In this document: piece by piece, positions 32,016 to 41,000 of the stretch
Position numbering within the stretch: the first letter of the stretch is position 1
How the letters are laid out: every line of letters begins with the position of its first letter
Origin: a bacterium
Lineage (GTDB): Bacteria > Patescibacteriota > Gracilibacteria > UBA1369 > PNNO01
Direction: 5' to 3'
Assembly (NCBI GenBank): GCA_021158225.1
Contig: JAGGUZ010000029.1
Span: 1 to 42,512 of the forward strand
DNA length: 42,512 bases
The notes under the pieces: model-generated
The model's input: the letters and a program-made list of their open reading frames with translations, nothing else
Database searches by the model: none
What the model was told of the DNA's origin: nothing
Made by a program: the position numbers and the translations under genes

Positions 32016-33956
32016 ATGTCAAAAATTTTAGGAATCGACCTCGGAACAACAAACTGCTGTATGGCTGTTATGGAAGGTGGCGAAGCCACTGTAATTCCAA
32101 ATGCCGAAGGAGGACGAACAACTCCTTCAATGGTTGCTATTAAAGACGGTGAACGCCTTGTTGGAATAGCCGCAAAAAGACAAGCAATGACAAATGCGCA
32201 AGATACTATTTTTTCTTCTAAACGTTTTATCGGACATTTATTTAATGAGTCAAAAAAGGATATAGAAAGGATGCCTTTTAAATGCACGAAAGGAAAAAAC
32301 GGGGAAATCGAGTTAATGCTTGATGGGAAAGCCAGAAGACCTGCAGAAATCGCTGCCATGATCCTTCAAAAATTAAAAGCAGATGCGGAAAAATATCTTG
32401 GAGAAGAGATTAAAGAAGCGGTAATTACAGTACCGGCTTATTTTAATGACGCACAGCGTCAAGCAACAAAAGATGCCGGCAAAATCGCCGGACTTGAAGT
32501 AAAAAGAATTATTAATGAACCAACAGCAGCCGCGCTGGCTTACGGAATAGATAAAAAAGGGGCGGATAAAAAAATTGCCGTTTATGATCTTGGCGGAGGT
32601 ACATTTGATATCTCAATTTTGGAGATTGCCAATGTTGACGGTGAAAAACAATTTGAAGTTCTTTCTACAAACGGAAATACTCAACTTGGAGGAGATGACT
32701 TCGATCAAGCAATTATCGACTGGCTCGTTAAAGAGTTCAAAAAGGATCAAGGAGTTGATCTTTCAAAAGACAAAATAGCTCTGCAACGTCTTAAAGATGC
32801 CGCGGAAAAAACAAAAATAGAGCTTTCTTCTCAACATGAAACAGAAGTAAACATACCGTTTATTACTTCAGATAGCTCCGGTCCAAAACATTTAAATATC
32901 AAATTAAGCAGAGCAAAACTCGAAGATCTTGTAACTGATCTTATCCATGCAACAGTTGATCCTTGCAGAAAAGCAATGAAAGATGCAAAAGTTTATCAAA
33001 GCGATATTGATGAAGTCATTTTGGTTGGTGGCATGACTCGTATGCCAAGCGTACAAGCGAAAGTTGAAGAAATTTTCGGGAAAGAATCTCATAGAGGATT
33101 AAATCCGGATGAAGTTGTAGCTATGGGAGCCGCAATTCAAGGTGGAGTTTTACAAGGAGATGTAAAAGATATTCTGCTTCTTGATGTAACACCTCTTTCT
33201 TTAGGGCTTGAAACCCTTGGTAGTGTCTCAACCAAACTTATAGAAAGAAATACAACCATTCCAACATCTAAATCGCAAGTGTTCTCTACTGCTGCCGATA
33301 ATCAAACATCTGTAGAAATACATGTATTACAAGGTGAAAGACCAATGGCAAGCGACAATAAATCTCTTGGAAAATTTGTACTGGATGGGCTTCCACCTGC
33401 ACCACGTGGTGTCCCACAAATTGAAGTAACTTTTGACATTGATGCAAATGGAATCTTAAATGTTAAAGCCACTGACAAAGCCACAAACAAGGAACAACAC
33501 ATAACCATAAGCGGATCATCAAACATATCCGATGACGAAATAGAACGAATGAAAAAAGAGGCAGAGGCTCATGCGGCTGAAGATAAAGAAAAACAAGAAT
33601 CAATCGAAACTAGAAACAAAGCCGAAAGTCTTGTGTTGCAAAGTGAGAAAACAATTAAAGATGCCGGCGATAAAGTAACTGACGAAGTTAAAAAACCTAT
33701 ACAAGAAAAAATTGATACATTAAAGAAAATCCTTGAAAATAAAGAAGCGAAAAATGACGAAATTAAAACCGCTTACGATGCACTTTCCGATGAAATCCAA
33801 AAAGTGGGAGCTCAAATGTATCAAGCCACAAACCAAGCCGAACAAGCAAAAAAAGATGAACAAGACGGCATAAAAGTTAAAGAGAAAAAAGATGGGAAAG
33901 AAGATGATGTTGTTGAAGGCGAGGTTGTAGATGAAAAAAAAGATGAAAAAAAATAA
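32016..33956 (+). CDS. dnaK: Chaperone DnaK (Hsp70)
   Basis: The 646-residue ATP-driven chaperone is full length. The nucleotide domain has [48 protein letters not shown] and [12 protein letters not shown]; the substrate domain has [16 protein letters not shown]; the acidic tail is Lys/Glu-rich and ends [10 protein letters not shown] instead of the common EEVD-like end. TTNSC in most family members is TTNCC here. I use ATG 32016, since the longer frame at 31989 would begin within the CIRCE element, at the predicted transcription start. dnaJ does not follow; the next gene is a small membrane protein. Confidence 0.98.
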   Translation: MSKILGIDLGTTNCCMAVMEGGEATVIPNAEGGRTTPSMVAIKDGERLVGIAAKRQAMTNAQDTIFSSKRFIGHLFNESKKDIERMPFKCTKGKNGEIELMLDGKARRPAEIAAMILQKLKADAEKYLGEEIKEAVITVPAYFNDAQRQATKDAGKIAGLEVKRIINEPTAAALAYGIDKKGADKKIAVYDLGGGTFDISILEIANVDGEKQFEVLSTNGNTQLGGDDFDQAIIDWLVKEFKKDQGVDLSKDKIALQRLKDAAEKTKIELSSQHETEVNIPFITSDSSGPKHLNIKLSRAKLEDLVTDLIHATVDPCRKAMKDAKVYQSDIDEVILVGGMTRMPSVQAKVEEIFGKESHRGLNPDEVVAMGAAIQGGVLQGDVKDILLLDVTPLSLGLETLGSVSTKLIERNTTIPTSKSQVFSTAADNQTSVEIHVLQGERPMASDNKSLGKFVLDGLPPAPRGVPQIEVTFDIDANGILNVKATDKATNKEQHITISGSSNISDDEIERMKKEAEAHAAEDKEKQESIETRNKAESLVLQSEKTIKDAGDKVTDEVKKPIQEKIDTLKKILENKEAKNDEIKTAYDALSDEIQKVGAQMYQATNQAEQAKKDEQDGIKVKEKKDGKEDDVVEGEVVDEKKDEKK

Positions 33957-33971
33957 TCTAATATGGTAAAC

Positions 33972-34000
33972 TGCAGGAGATTTTTAATAATTCTCCTGCA
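33972..34000 (+). other. Hairpin between dnaK and the next start codon
   Basis: TGCAGGAGA (33972-33980) and TCTCCTGCA (33992-34000) form a perfect 9-bp stem with an 11-nt loop. The right arm ends on the A of the next gene's ATG. There is no T-run after it, so it is not a clear terminator; it may stabilise the dnaK transcript or limit translation of the next gene. Confidence 0.5.
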
Positions 34001-34260
34001 TGCCAATCTTAATAAGTTTAATAAGCCTTTTTTTCCCAAGACTGGCGGTTCTGCTTCTGTGGATACTTACAGGATGGTTTAATGGAATATTTGATACTTT
34101 TGTATGGCCTATACTTGGTTTTTTAATTATGCCATACACTTTGCTTTGGTACAGCGTTATTCACCATTGGTTTGGAGGGACATGGAGTGGAGTCCCGATT
34201 TTCATACTTATCATAGCAATCATTTTAGACCTGTTATCATTATCCAGAATAGGCAGATAA
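34000..34260 (+). CDS. Small membrane protein of unknown function
   Basis: An 86-residue hydrophobic protein with about three membrane helices (LISLFFPRLAVLLLWILTGWF, WPILGFLIMPYTLLWY and IFILIIAIILDLLSL). A conserved-looking tryptophan/histidine loop (YSVIHHWFGGTWSGVP) sits between helices two and three. I do not recognise a family. It lies between dnaK and a VIT-like gene with small gaps and may share their transcript. ATG at 34000 is used. Confidence 0.6.
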   Translation: MPILISLISLFFPRLAVLLLWILTGWFNGIFDTFVWPILGFLIMPYTLLWYSVIHHWFGGTWSGVPIFILIIAIILDLLSLSRIGR

Positions 34261-34270
34261 TCTTTAAAAA

Positions 34271-34747
34271 ATGGAACAATCTATAAAAATTGGAATAAGC
34301 TTTGGGCTTACTTCCGGAATAGTTACAACACTTGGACTTATAGTCGGACTTAATGCTGGAACATCTTCGGAAATGGTAGTAGTTGGGGGAATTTTAACTA
34401 TCGCTATAGCAGATTCTGCAAGCGATGCCCTTGGAATTCATATATCACAGGAATCCGATCCAAAAAAATCGATAAAGGAAATATGGATGTCAACTATTGC
34501 AACTTTTTCAACCAAACTTGTATTTGCGTTAAGTTTTATTATACCCGTAGTTCTATTGGAGTTAAATACAGCCGTAATAGTAAGCATTATTTGGGGACTA
34601 CTACTTTTATCTATATTTAGTTACTATATTGCGGTACAAAAAGGCGAAAGCCCCTGGAGAGCAATACTTGAGCATACAATAATAGCTGTACTTGTAATAA
34701 TTTCAACCAACTTTGCAGGAGATTTCATCCACTCTATTTTTTCTTAA
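34271..34747 (+). CDS. VIT1/CCC1-like membrane protein
   Basis: A 158-residue protein with about five helices. The opening GISFGLTSGIVTTLGLIVGLNAG and the following AIADSASDALGIHISQES resemble the first two helices of the VIT/CCC1 family, which move iron or manganese across membranes, with an acidic residue (D in IADSASD) where the transport path carries acidic residues. The family's cytoplasmic metal-binding helix pair is absent, so this is a small variant. The substrate is unknown. It starts 10 bp after the preceding gene and is followed closely by an AI-2E family gene. Confidence 0.6.
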   Translation: MEQSIKIGISFGLTSGIVTTLGLIVGLNAGTSSEMVVVGGILTIAIADSASDALGIHISQESDPKKSIKEIWMSTIATFSTKLVFALSFIIPVVLLELNTAVIVSIIWGLLLLSIFSYYIAVQKGESPWRAILEHTIIAVLVIISTNFAGDFIHSIFS

Positions 34748-34759
34748 CCGTTATTTTAC

Positions 34760-35785
34760 ATGCCATATATACCTTCAGTGCAAACAAGTATAAAATATTT
34801 CTTTTTTATTCTACTTACTTATTTATTTTTCCTTATTATTCGCCCCTTTTTGCCTGCAATAATTCTTGCCCTTGTTTTTGCAATAGCATTCTTTCCGATT
34901 CTAAAATTTTTCAGGAAAAAACTTAAAATAAATAAAATCATTTCGACCGTTATAATTTTTATCCTAACAATTCTGTTTATTATAGGTCCGATAGCTATAT
35001 TAATCGGACTCATAACAAAGGAAGCAATTGCCTTTGCAACCGGCCCAGATTTACAAGCACTAATTCATTTTATAAGTAAACTTAAGTCGATTGATATTTT
35101 TGGTTACACTTTAAGTTTGGAAACAATAAAAACCTCACTTATAGGTGCAATAGGAAATATCGGGCAAATTGTAGCTTTCTTGGGTTCAGAAGCTTTTGGC
35201 AAATTCGTGGGGATATCCTTTCAATTTTTTGTCTTTTTATTCTTATATCTTTTTTTGTTATTGGACGGCGAAGATTTTGTTAATTATTCAAAGAGAATTT
35301 CACCTTTTACAAAAAAACAAAACGATATTTTTTTTAAGAAATTCGAGAATGTCGCAAGAACGGTTTTTCAAGGAAATTTGCTTGCCGCAGTTCTTTCCGG
35401 TTTGGCAGCAATGATAGGATTTTCAATCTTCGGATTACAAGCCGCTTTAATATGGGGAATTCTAGCCGGCATACTGTCACTTGTACCAACAATAGGAACT
35501 TTAGTCGTTTACGGAATAGGATCGTTGATATTATCGTTCGGCTCACCATTCCCATGGATGCTTGCTCCCCTGCTATATTATTTATTTGTTGAAATCGGTC
35601 TCATACAAAGCTTTATAAAACCAAAATTAATCGATGAAAAAATAAAAATTCATCCGATACTTATATTTCTCTCTTTAGTTGGAGGCGTCTCCGTATTCGG
35701 ATCAATAGGTATTATATACGGACCAATCATAGTAGTACTTTTTATAACAATGTTTGATTTTATTATTGTAACAGAGAAGAAATAA
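34760..35785 (+). CDS. AI-2E/PerM family transporter
   Basis: A 341-residue protein with about eight helices. It has the family's PFLPAIILALVFAIAFFPILKFF start, a long cytoplasmic loop (TKKQNDIFFKKFENVARTVFQGNLLAAVLSG), and the C-terminal LIWGILAGILSLVPTIGTLVVY and SFIKPKLIDEKIKIHPILIFLSLVGGVSVFG segments. Family members export autoinducer-2 or act as ion/proton antiporters, so substrate is open. It begins 12 bp after the VIT-like gene, suggesting one membrane-protein transcript. Confidence 0.88.
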   Translation: MPYIPSVQTSIKYFFFILLTYLFFLIIRPFLPAIILALVFAIAFFPILKFFRKKLKINKIISTVIIFILTILFIIGPIAILIGLITKEAIAFATGPDLQALIHFISKLKSIDIFGYTLSLETIKTSLIGAIGNIGQIVAFLGSEAFGKFVGISFQFFVFLFLYLFLLLDGEDFVNYSKRISPFTKKQNDIFFKKFENVARTVFQGNLLAAVLSGLAAMIGFSIFGLQAALIWGILAGILSLVPTIGTLVVYGIGSLILSFGSPFPWMLAPLLYYLFVEIGLIQSFIKPKLIDEKIKIHPILIFLSLVGGVSVFGSIGIIYGPIIVVLFITMFDFIIVTEKK

Positions 35786-35819
35786 GTTGTATAAATAAAT
35801 TATCTAACTCTTTATTAAA

Positions 35820-37091
35820 ATGCTTGATATTAAATTTATCGCCGAAAATATCGCACTCGTAAAACGTGGAGCTGAAAAGAAAAATATAAAAGTTGATATC
35901 GATAAGATAATTTCGCTCGATAGCGAAAGAAGATTAATTTTAACCGATGTTGAAACATTTCGTGCAAAACAAAATGCAGTCTCGAAAGAAATTCCGCAAA
36001 AACAAGGAGAAGAAAAAAACAAGCTTTTAACTAAAATGAAATTGTTAAAAGATGAATTAAAAATTAAAGAACAATCTCTTGAAGATTTACAAGAGATTTT
36101 GGACAAGCTTTTATTGCAAATTCCAAATCCTCCTTTCGACGAAGTCCCAGACGGGAAAGGAGAGGAAGATAACATTGTTGTAGATACTTATTTAGAACCT
36201 ACAAAATTCGATTTTAAACCGAAAGATCATATTGAACTCGGTAAAAACCTTGATTTGCTTGAGCTTGAGAAAGCGGCCGAAACCTCCGGAACAAGATTCT
36301 ATTACATAAAAAACGATCTAGTTCTTCTTGAATTCGCACTTATTCAATATGCGCTAAGTAAAATTTTGCCAAAAGGATTCAGCCCAATTTTGCCACCTGC
36401 TTTAGTGCGTAAACAAGCTATGGTTGGAACAGGATTTTTCCCAGCTGATAAAAACGAAATATATTCAGTGAATCCCGGTGAAGACGATCTTTATCTAATA
36501 GGAACCGCGGAAGTACCTTTATGTATGCTTCATTACAACGAAATTCTGGATGAGAAAAAATTACCTTTGCGCTATGTCGGGTTTTCTCCGTGTTTTAGAC
36601 GAGAGGCAGGAAGTTACGGCAAAGATACAGCAGGAATCATTAGAGTTCATCAGTTCGATAAAATAGAGATGTTTACTTTTGCCCATCCGGACATGGCAAA
36701 AGAAGAACATCAATTGATTGTAGATATTGAAGAAGAAATCATCCAAGGACTTAAGATTCCATATCAAAAAGTTAATGTATGTGGAGGTGATCTTGGAGCT
36801 CCTGCAGCTCAAAAATATGATATTGAGGCTTGGATCCCAACTCAAGAAAAATACAGAGAAATCACAAGTTGTTCAAATACAACAGATTTTCAAGCAAGAA
36901 GAAGCAAAATTAGATTTAAAGATTCAAATGGGAAGAAAAGATATGTTTACACATTAAACGGAACAGGCATGGCAATGCCAAGAATGTTCGTGGCAATCTT
37001 GGAAAACAATCAAAACAAGGATGGTAGTGTTACTATACCGAAAGTACTTAGACCTTATATGGGAGGACAAAGAACTATTGAGACAAAATAA
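35820..37091 (+). CDS. serS: Seryl-tRNA synthetase
   Basis: This 423-residue class II synthetase charges tRNA-Ser. The N-terminal coiled coil (about 30-100, including RAKQNAVSKEIPQKQGEEKNKLL and the return helix) grips the tRNA long arm. The catalytic part has the motif 2 sequence LRYVGFSPCFRREAGSYGKD with preceding GTAEVPL, and motif 3 near TLNGTGMAMPRMFVAILEN, followed by PKVLRPYMGGQ. The length is normal. It follows the transporter gene by 34 bp. Serine loading of a UGA-reading tRNA would matter if UGA were recoded as selenocysteine, but no selC or selA is seen here. Confidence 0.97.
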   Translation: MLDIKFIAENIALVKRGAEKKNIKVDIDKIISLDSERRLILTDVETFRAKQNAVSKEIPQKQGEEKNKLLTKMKLLKDELKIKEQSLEDLQEILDKLLLQIPNPPFDEVPDGKGEEDNIVVDTYLEPTKFDFKPKDHIELGKNLDLLELEKAAETSGTRFYYIKNDLVLLEFALIQYALSKILPKGFSPILPPALVRKQAMVGTGFFPADKNEIYSVNPGEDDLYLIGTAEVPLCMLHYNEILDEKKLPLRYVGFSPCFRREAGSYGKDTAGIIRVHQFDKIEMFTFAHPDMAKEEHQLIVDIEEEIIQGLKIPYQKVNVCGGDLGAPAAQKYDIEAWIPTQEKYREITSCSNTTDFQARRSKIRFKDSNGKKRYVYTLNGTGMAMPRMFVAILENNQNKDGSVTIPKVLRPYMGGQRTIETK

Positions 37092-37129
37092 CAGCACAAG
37101 AGTAATTATATATGTAAACATCTCTAGCA

Positions 37130-37159
37130 TTGTCATAGTATGCATTTTTATGTTAAAAT
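37130..37159 (+). promoter_or_regulatory. Putative promoter of the TIM-barrel gene
   Basis: TTGTCA (37130-37135) and TAAAAT (37154-37159) are 18 bp apart. The -10 ends only 3 bp before the ATG at 37163, so transcription would start near or past that codon; if the promoter is real, the ATG at 37187 may be the true start. Confidence 0.35.
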
Positions 37160-37162
37160 AGC

Positions 37163-37936
37163 ATGAGTTACTTAACGAAAATAAGTATGTTGGCACTTTC
37201 TACAGACTCATTAAACGGATATGGATTAAACAGAATCTTTGCCTTTGCAAAAGAAGCAGGCTATGAAGGCTTAGATTTGTATATTTCCCAAAAACTTTAT
37301 GATACTCAAAACGCAGAGTACATAAAAAACTTAACAGCCGAGTACAAAATCCCAATTGTTGCGATGCAACTTCCAGACCCAACTCCAAAAAGACTCGAAA
37401 AAGCTATAGAAATCGCCAAAGCCGTAAACTGTAAAGTAATTGTTGTTCAACCACCTAAAATTTTTAGTGTAAGACAAACTTCATGGCTTAAAACACAAGT
37501 TCCAAAAATAAGAGCTAAAGAAAATATATCAATTGCCCTTGAGAACGCTCCATCCGATATGATTCTTGGTTTTATCCCAAAACATGCAATGAATAATGTT
37601 GTGGAAATGAAAAAATTCAAACACGCATGTATAGATACAACGCGCGTAGCCTCAAAAAGACAAGACCTTATAAGAATATATAAAACCTTATCCAAATATC
37701 TTGTTCATGTTCATTTATCAAATGTAAAAGGATCTAAGAAATACTATCTTCCCGATGATGGAATTCTTCCTCTTGAAAGTTTTCTTACGAAACTAAAACA
37801 AGACAATTTCCCCGGTTCCATTTCCATGAAAATAAATCCAAAATATCTAAATGCCGGAAACGACGAGAAAATGATGAAGCATTTAAGGGATATGAAAGAG
37901 TATTACAATAAATATTTTGCCAACGTGGAAGTTTAA
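37163..37936 (+). CDS. Xylose-isomerase-like TIM-barrel protein (sugar phosphate isomerase/epimerase or AP-endonuclease 2 family)
   Basis: A 257-residue protein with an alternating strand-helix pattern of the AP_endonuc_2 TIM-barrel group: KISMLALSTDSL, EGLDLYIS, IPIVAMQLP, CKVIVVQPP, ISIALENAPS, CIDTTRV, VHVHLSNVKGSKKYYLP. Metal-binding residues (E in ALEN, D in CIDT, H in VHLSN) are at expected strand ends. The substrate cannot be told; family members include isomerases, epimerases, dehydratases and endonuclease IV. ATG 37163 is used, with ATG 37187 as an alternative. Confidence 0.78.
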   Translation: MSYLTKISMLALSTDSLNGYGLNRIFAFAKEAGYEGLDLYISQKLYDTQNAEYIKNLTAEYKIPIVAMQLPDPTPKRLEKAIEIAKAVNCKVIVVQPPKIFSVRQTSWLKTQVPKIRAKENISIALENAPSDMILGFIPKHAMNNVVEMKKFKHACIDTTRVASKRQDLIRIYKTLSKYLVHVHLSNVKGSKKYYLPDDGILPLESFLTKLKQDNFPGSISMKINPKYLNAGNDEKMMKHLRDMKEYYNKYFANVEV

Positions 37937-37946
37937 AGTTTTTTGC

Positions 37947-37974
37947 TTGACAACAAAAGCAAAATGAATAGAAT
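37947..37974 (+). promoter_or_regulatory. rpoB: Putative rpoB promoter
   Basis: TTGACA (37947-37952, a perfect -35) and TAGAAT (37969-37974) are spaced by 16 bp, leaving a leader of about 100 nt before rpoB. The leader holds a perfect palindrome, GGAAAGCTTTCC (37987-37998), which may be an operator or leader hairpin. Confidence 0.65.
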
Positions 37975-38082
37975 ACGGTTGCTGTTGGAAAGCTTTCCGT
38001 TTTGTTTTTCCTGGAAAGTACATGAATGCGTTATGAGTAGCAGTATTATTTTAAGCCATATTCTGTTATCTTACTTTTAATT

Positions 38083-41000
38083 ATGCCTAGTAAACCTAAA
38101 GACACTAAAAAGGCTACTAAAAAGCTTACCCGAAAACAAATTGACACAAAGGTCAAGCCAAAAAAAGTAACCAAAGGTGTTATTAAACAAACTCCAAAAG
38201 CCGGACCTAAAAAAGTGAAATCAAAAAAATCTGTAGAGGTAGTTGAAAAGATTAAAGCTACAAAGCCCGCCGTAAAAAAAGTAAAAAAAGAGGTTAAGAA
38301 AAGAAAGAAAAAAATATCTTTGCAAGAAGATTCTTTTAGTATGACGCAATATATAGAGCAGATGACACAACCTATTGTGAAAACATCAAAAAGAAAGTTT
38401 TTTAGCCCGCAACATGATAGTAATGTGCCACTTCCACCGCTTATAGAAGTTCAACTTATGTCTTATAAGTGGTTTTTGGAAGAAGGGTTAAAAAATCTAT
38501 TGGATGAAGTATCCCCTATTTCGGATTTTTCCGGGAAAAAATTGGAACTTCATTTTTTAAACCATTCAATTGGGGAACCGAAATATCAACCAAGAGAAGC
38601 CAAATCTAAAAATCTCACATTTGAAGCCCCTTTAAAAGTGCATGTACAACTTGTAAACAAAGAAACCGGTGAAATTAAAGAACAGGATGTATTTTTAGGT
38701 AGCATCCCTTTAATGACCGGACGTGGAACATTTATTATAAACGGAATCGAGCGTGTGGTAGTAAGCCAAATAGTAAGGTCACCGGGTGTCTTCTTTTCCG
38801 CAAACAGTGCGGCTCCGGGAATGAACAGCGCAAAAATCATTCCAAAACGAGGAGCATGGCTTGAAATCGAGACAGACAAAAAAGGAATTATTACTGTAAA
38901 AATTGATAGAAAACGAAAAATCCCTATAACCGCTTTGCTTCGAGTATTCGGATATGAGAAAGATAAAGATATCCTTAATTTGTTTAAAGATGTAATCCCT
39001 GACATCGAGCATGATTATATTTTAAACACCTTAGAGAAAGATCCCGCAAAAACACTTGATGAAGCTTATCAAAGTATCTATAAAAAAATTCGTCCCGGAG
39101 ATCTTGCAACACCCGAAAATGCAAAGGCGCTTATTAAATCTATGTTCTTCGATTATAGAAAATATGATATGGGCCCCGTAGCTCGTTATAAATTAAATAA
39201 AAGGTTTAAATTAAACACGCCAAATACGAACGAATTCCATACTTTTCAAGTAAAAGATCTTATTCTTATTCTTAAATATTTAATCAGACTTAACAATAAA
39301 GAGCTTAAACCAGATGATATTGATCATTTAAGCAATAGACGTGTTAGAGCTGTTGGGGAACTTGTCCAAAATAAATTTAGAGTAGGATTGCTTAGAACAG
39401 ACAGAATAGCAAAAGATCGTATGACTGTAATGGATCTGGAAACCGTTACTCCTACTCAACTTATAAATTCAAGACCGATAACTGCGGCATTGCGTGAATT
39501 CTTTGCGAGTTCTCAGCTTTCCCAGTTTATGGATCAAACAAACCCACTGGCTGAACTGGCTCATAAAAGAAGACTTTCCGCAATGGGTCCCGGAGGACTT
39601 TCTCGTGAACGTGCTTCGTTTGATGTTCGCGATGTACATACTTCTCATTATGGAAGAATCTGCCCAATTGCAACTCCGGAAGGACCAAATATCGGACTTG
39701 TTGTCCATCTTGCTTCTTATGCTCGTGTTAATGAATACGGATTTTTACAAACACCTTTTAAAGAAGTCAGGCATACTGTTCCAAATAATATTAAATCCAT
39801 CGTTGGACGAACTGCATCGGAAGATATAAAAACCCCTAGGAATAAAGTACTCGTAAAGGCCGGAGAGAAAATTACGGAGAAAGTTGCCAAAGAAATTACT
39901 AAACTTAAAGACAAAGAAATCTCAGTAAAACCTTATGTAAGCAATAAAATTACTTACATGGATGCAGATGAGGAAAAACCGAACATCATAGCTCAAGCGA
40001 ATACGGAAATAGATGAAACTACAAATGAAATTATTGATGACCGAACTCCGTCAAGACACAATGGAGAACCTATTCTCGCAAATGCAGATGATTTGACTCA
40101 CATTGATGTATCTCCAAAACAAATTATCTCAATAACAACATCTTTGATTCCATTCTTGGAACACGATGATAATACTCGTGCTTCAATGGGATCAAACATG
40201 CAACGTCAAGCGGTTGCTCTTGTAAGTCCTCATGCCCCTGTTGTTGGGACAGGTATGGAAGAAGTTACTGCAAAAAGTTCCGGACAAGTAATTATGGCCG
40301 AAGATGATGGAATAGTTTCTTATGTAGATGCAAATGAAATTACGGTAATATATAAAAATGGGAAAAAGTCTACATATAATTTAAATGTTTATCAAAGATC
40401 AAATCAGGGAACCTCGCTTCATCAAAGAGCGGTTATTAATAATGGAGATAAAGTTAAACGTGGAGATATTCTGGCGGATGGATCGTCAACTCAAGAAGGG
40501 GAACTGGCACTCGGGCAAAACCTTCTTGTCGCTTACATGACTTGGCAAGGTTATAACTATGAAGATGCCGTTATTATGTCTGAACGTTTGGTTAGAGACA
40601 GTGTTTACGACTCAATTCATATCGAAACTTTCACAATGGACGTTAGAGATACTAAACTTGGTCCTGAGATCGTTACTCGCGATATCCCGAATGTTGGAGA
40701 AAACAGGCTTAAAGATCTTGACGCGGATGGCATTGTTAGAATAGGAGCACATGTTAGAGAGGGAGACATTCTTGTGGGGAAAATAACCCCAAAAGGTGAA
40801 ACCGAACTTACCGCAGAAGAAAGACTCTTAAGAGCGATCTTTGGCGACAAGGCACGTGATGTTAAAGACACCTCTCTTCGTTTGCCGGGAGGTGAAGGTG
40901 GAAAAGTTGTAGGAGTGCAATTATTTACAAGAAAAAACGGAGATGAACTTGCAACCGGAGTTAACAAGCAAATAAAAGTTAGTGTTGCTCAAACAAGAAA

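Noticed and set aside
38586-39005. 139-codon frame antisense to rpoB
   Set aside because: The plus strand is conserved RpoB; long antisense frames are expected by chance where TAA/TAG-poor codons are used.
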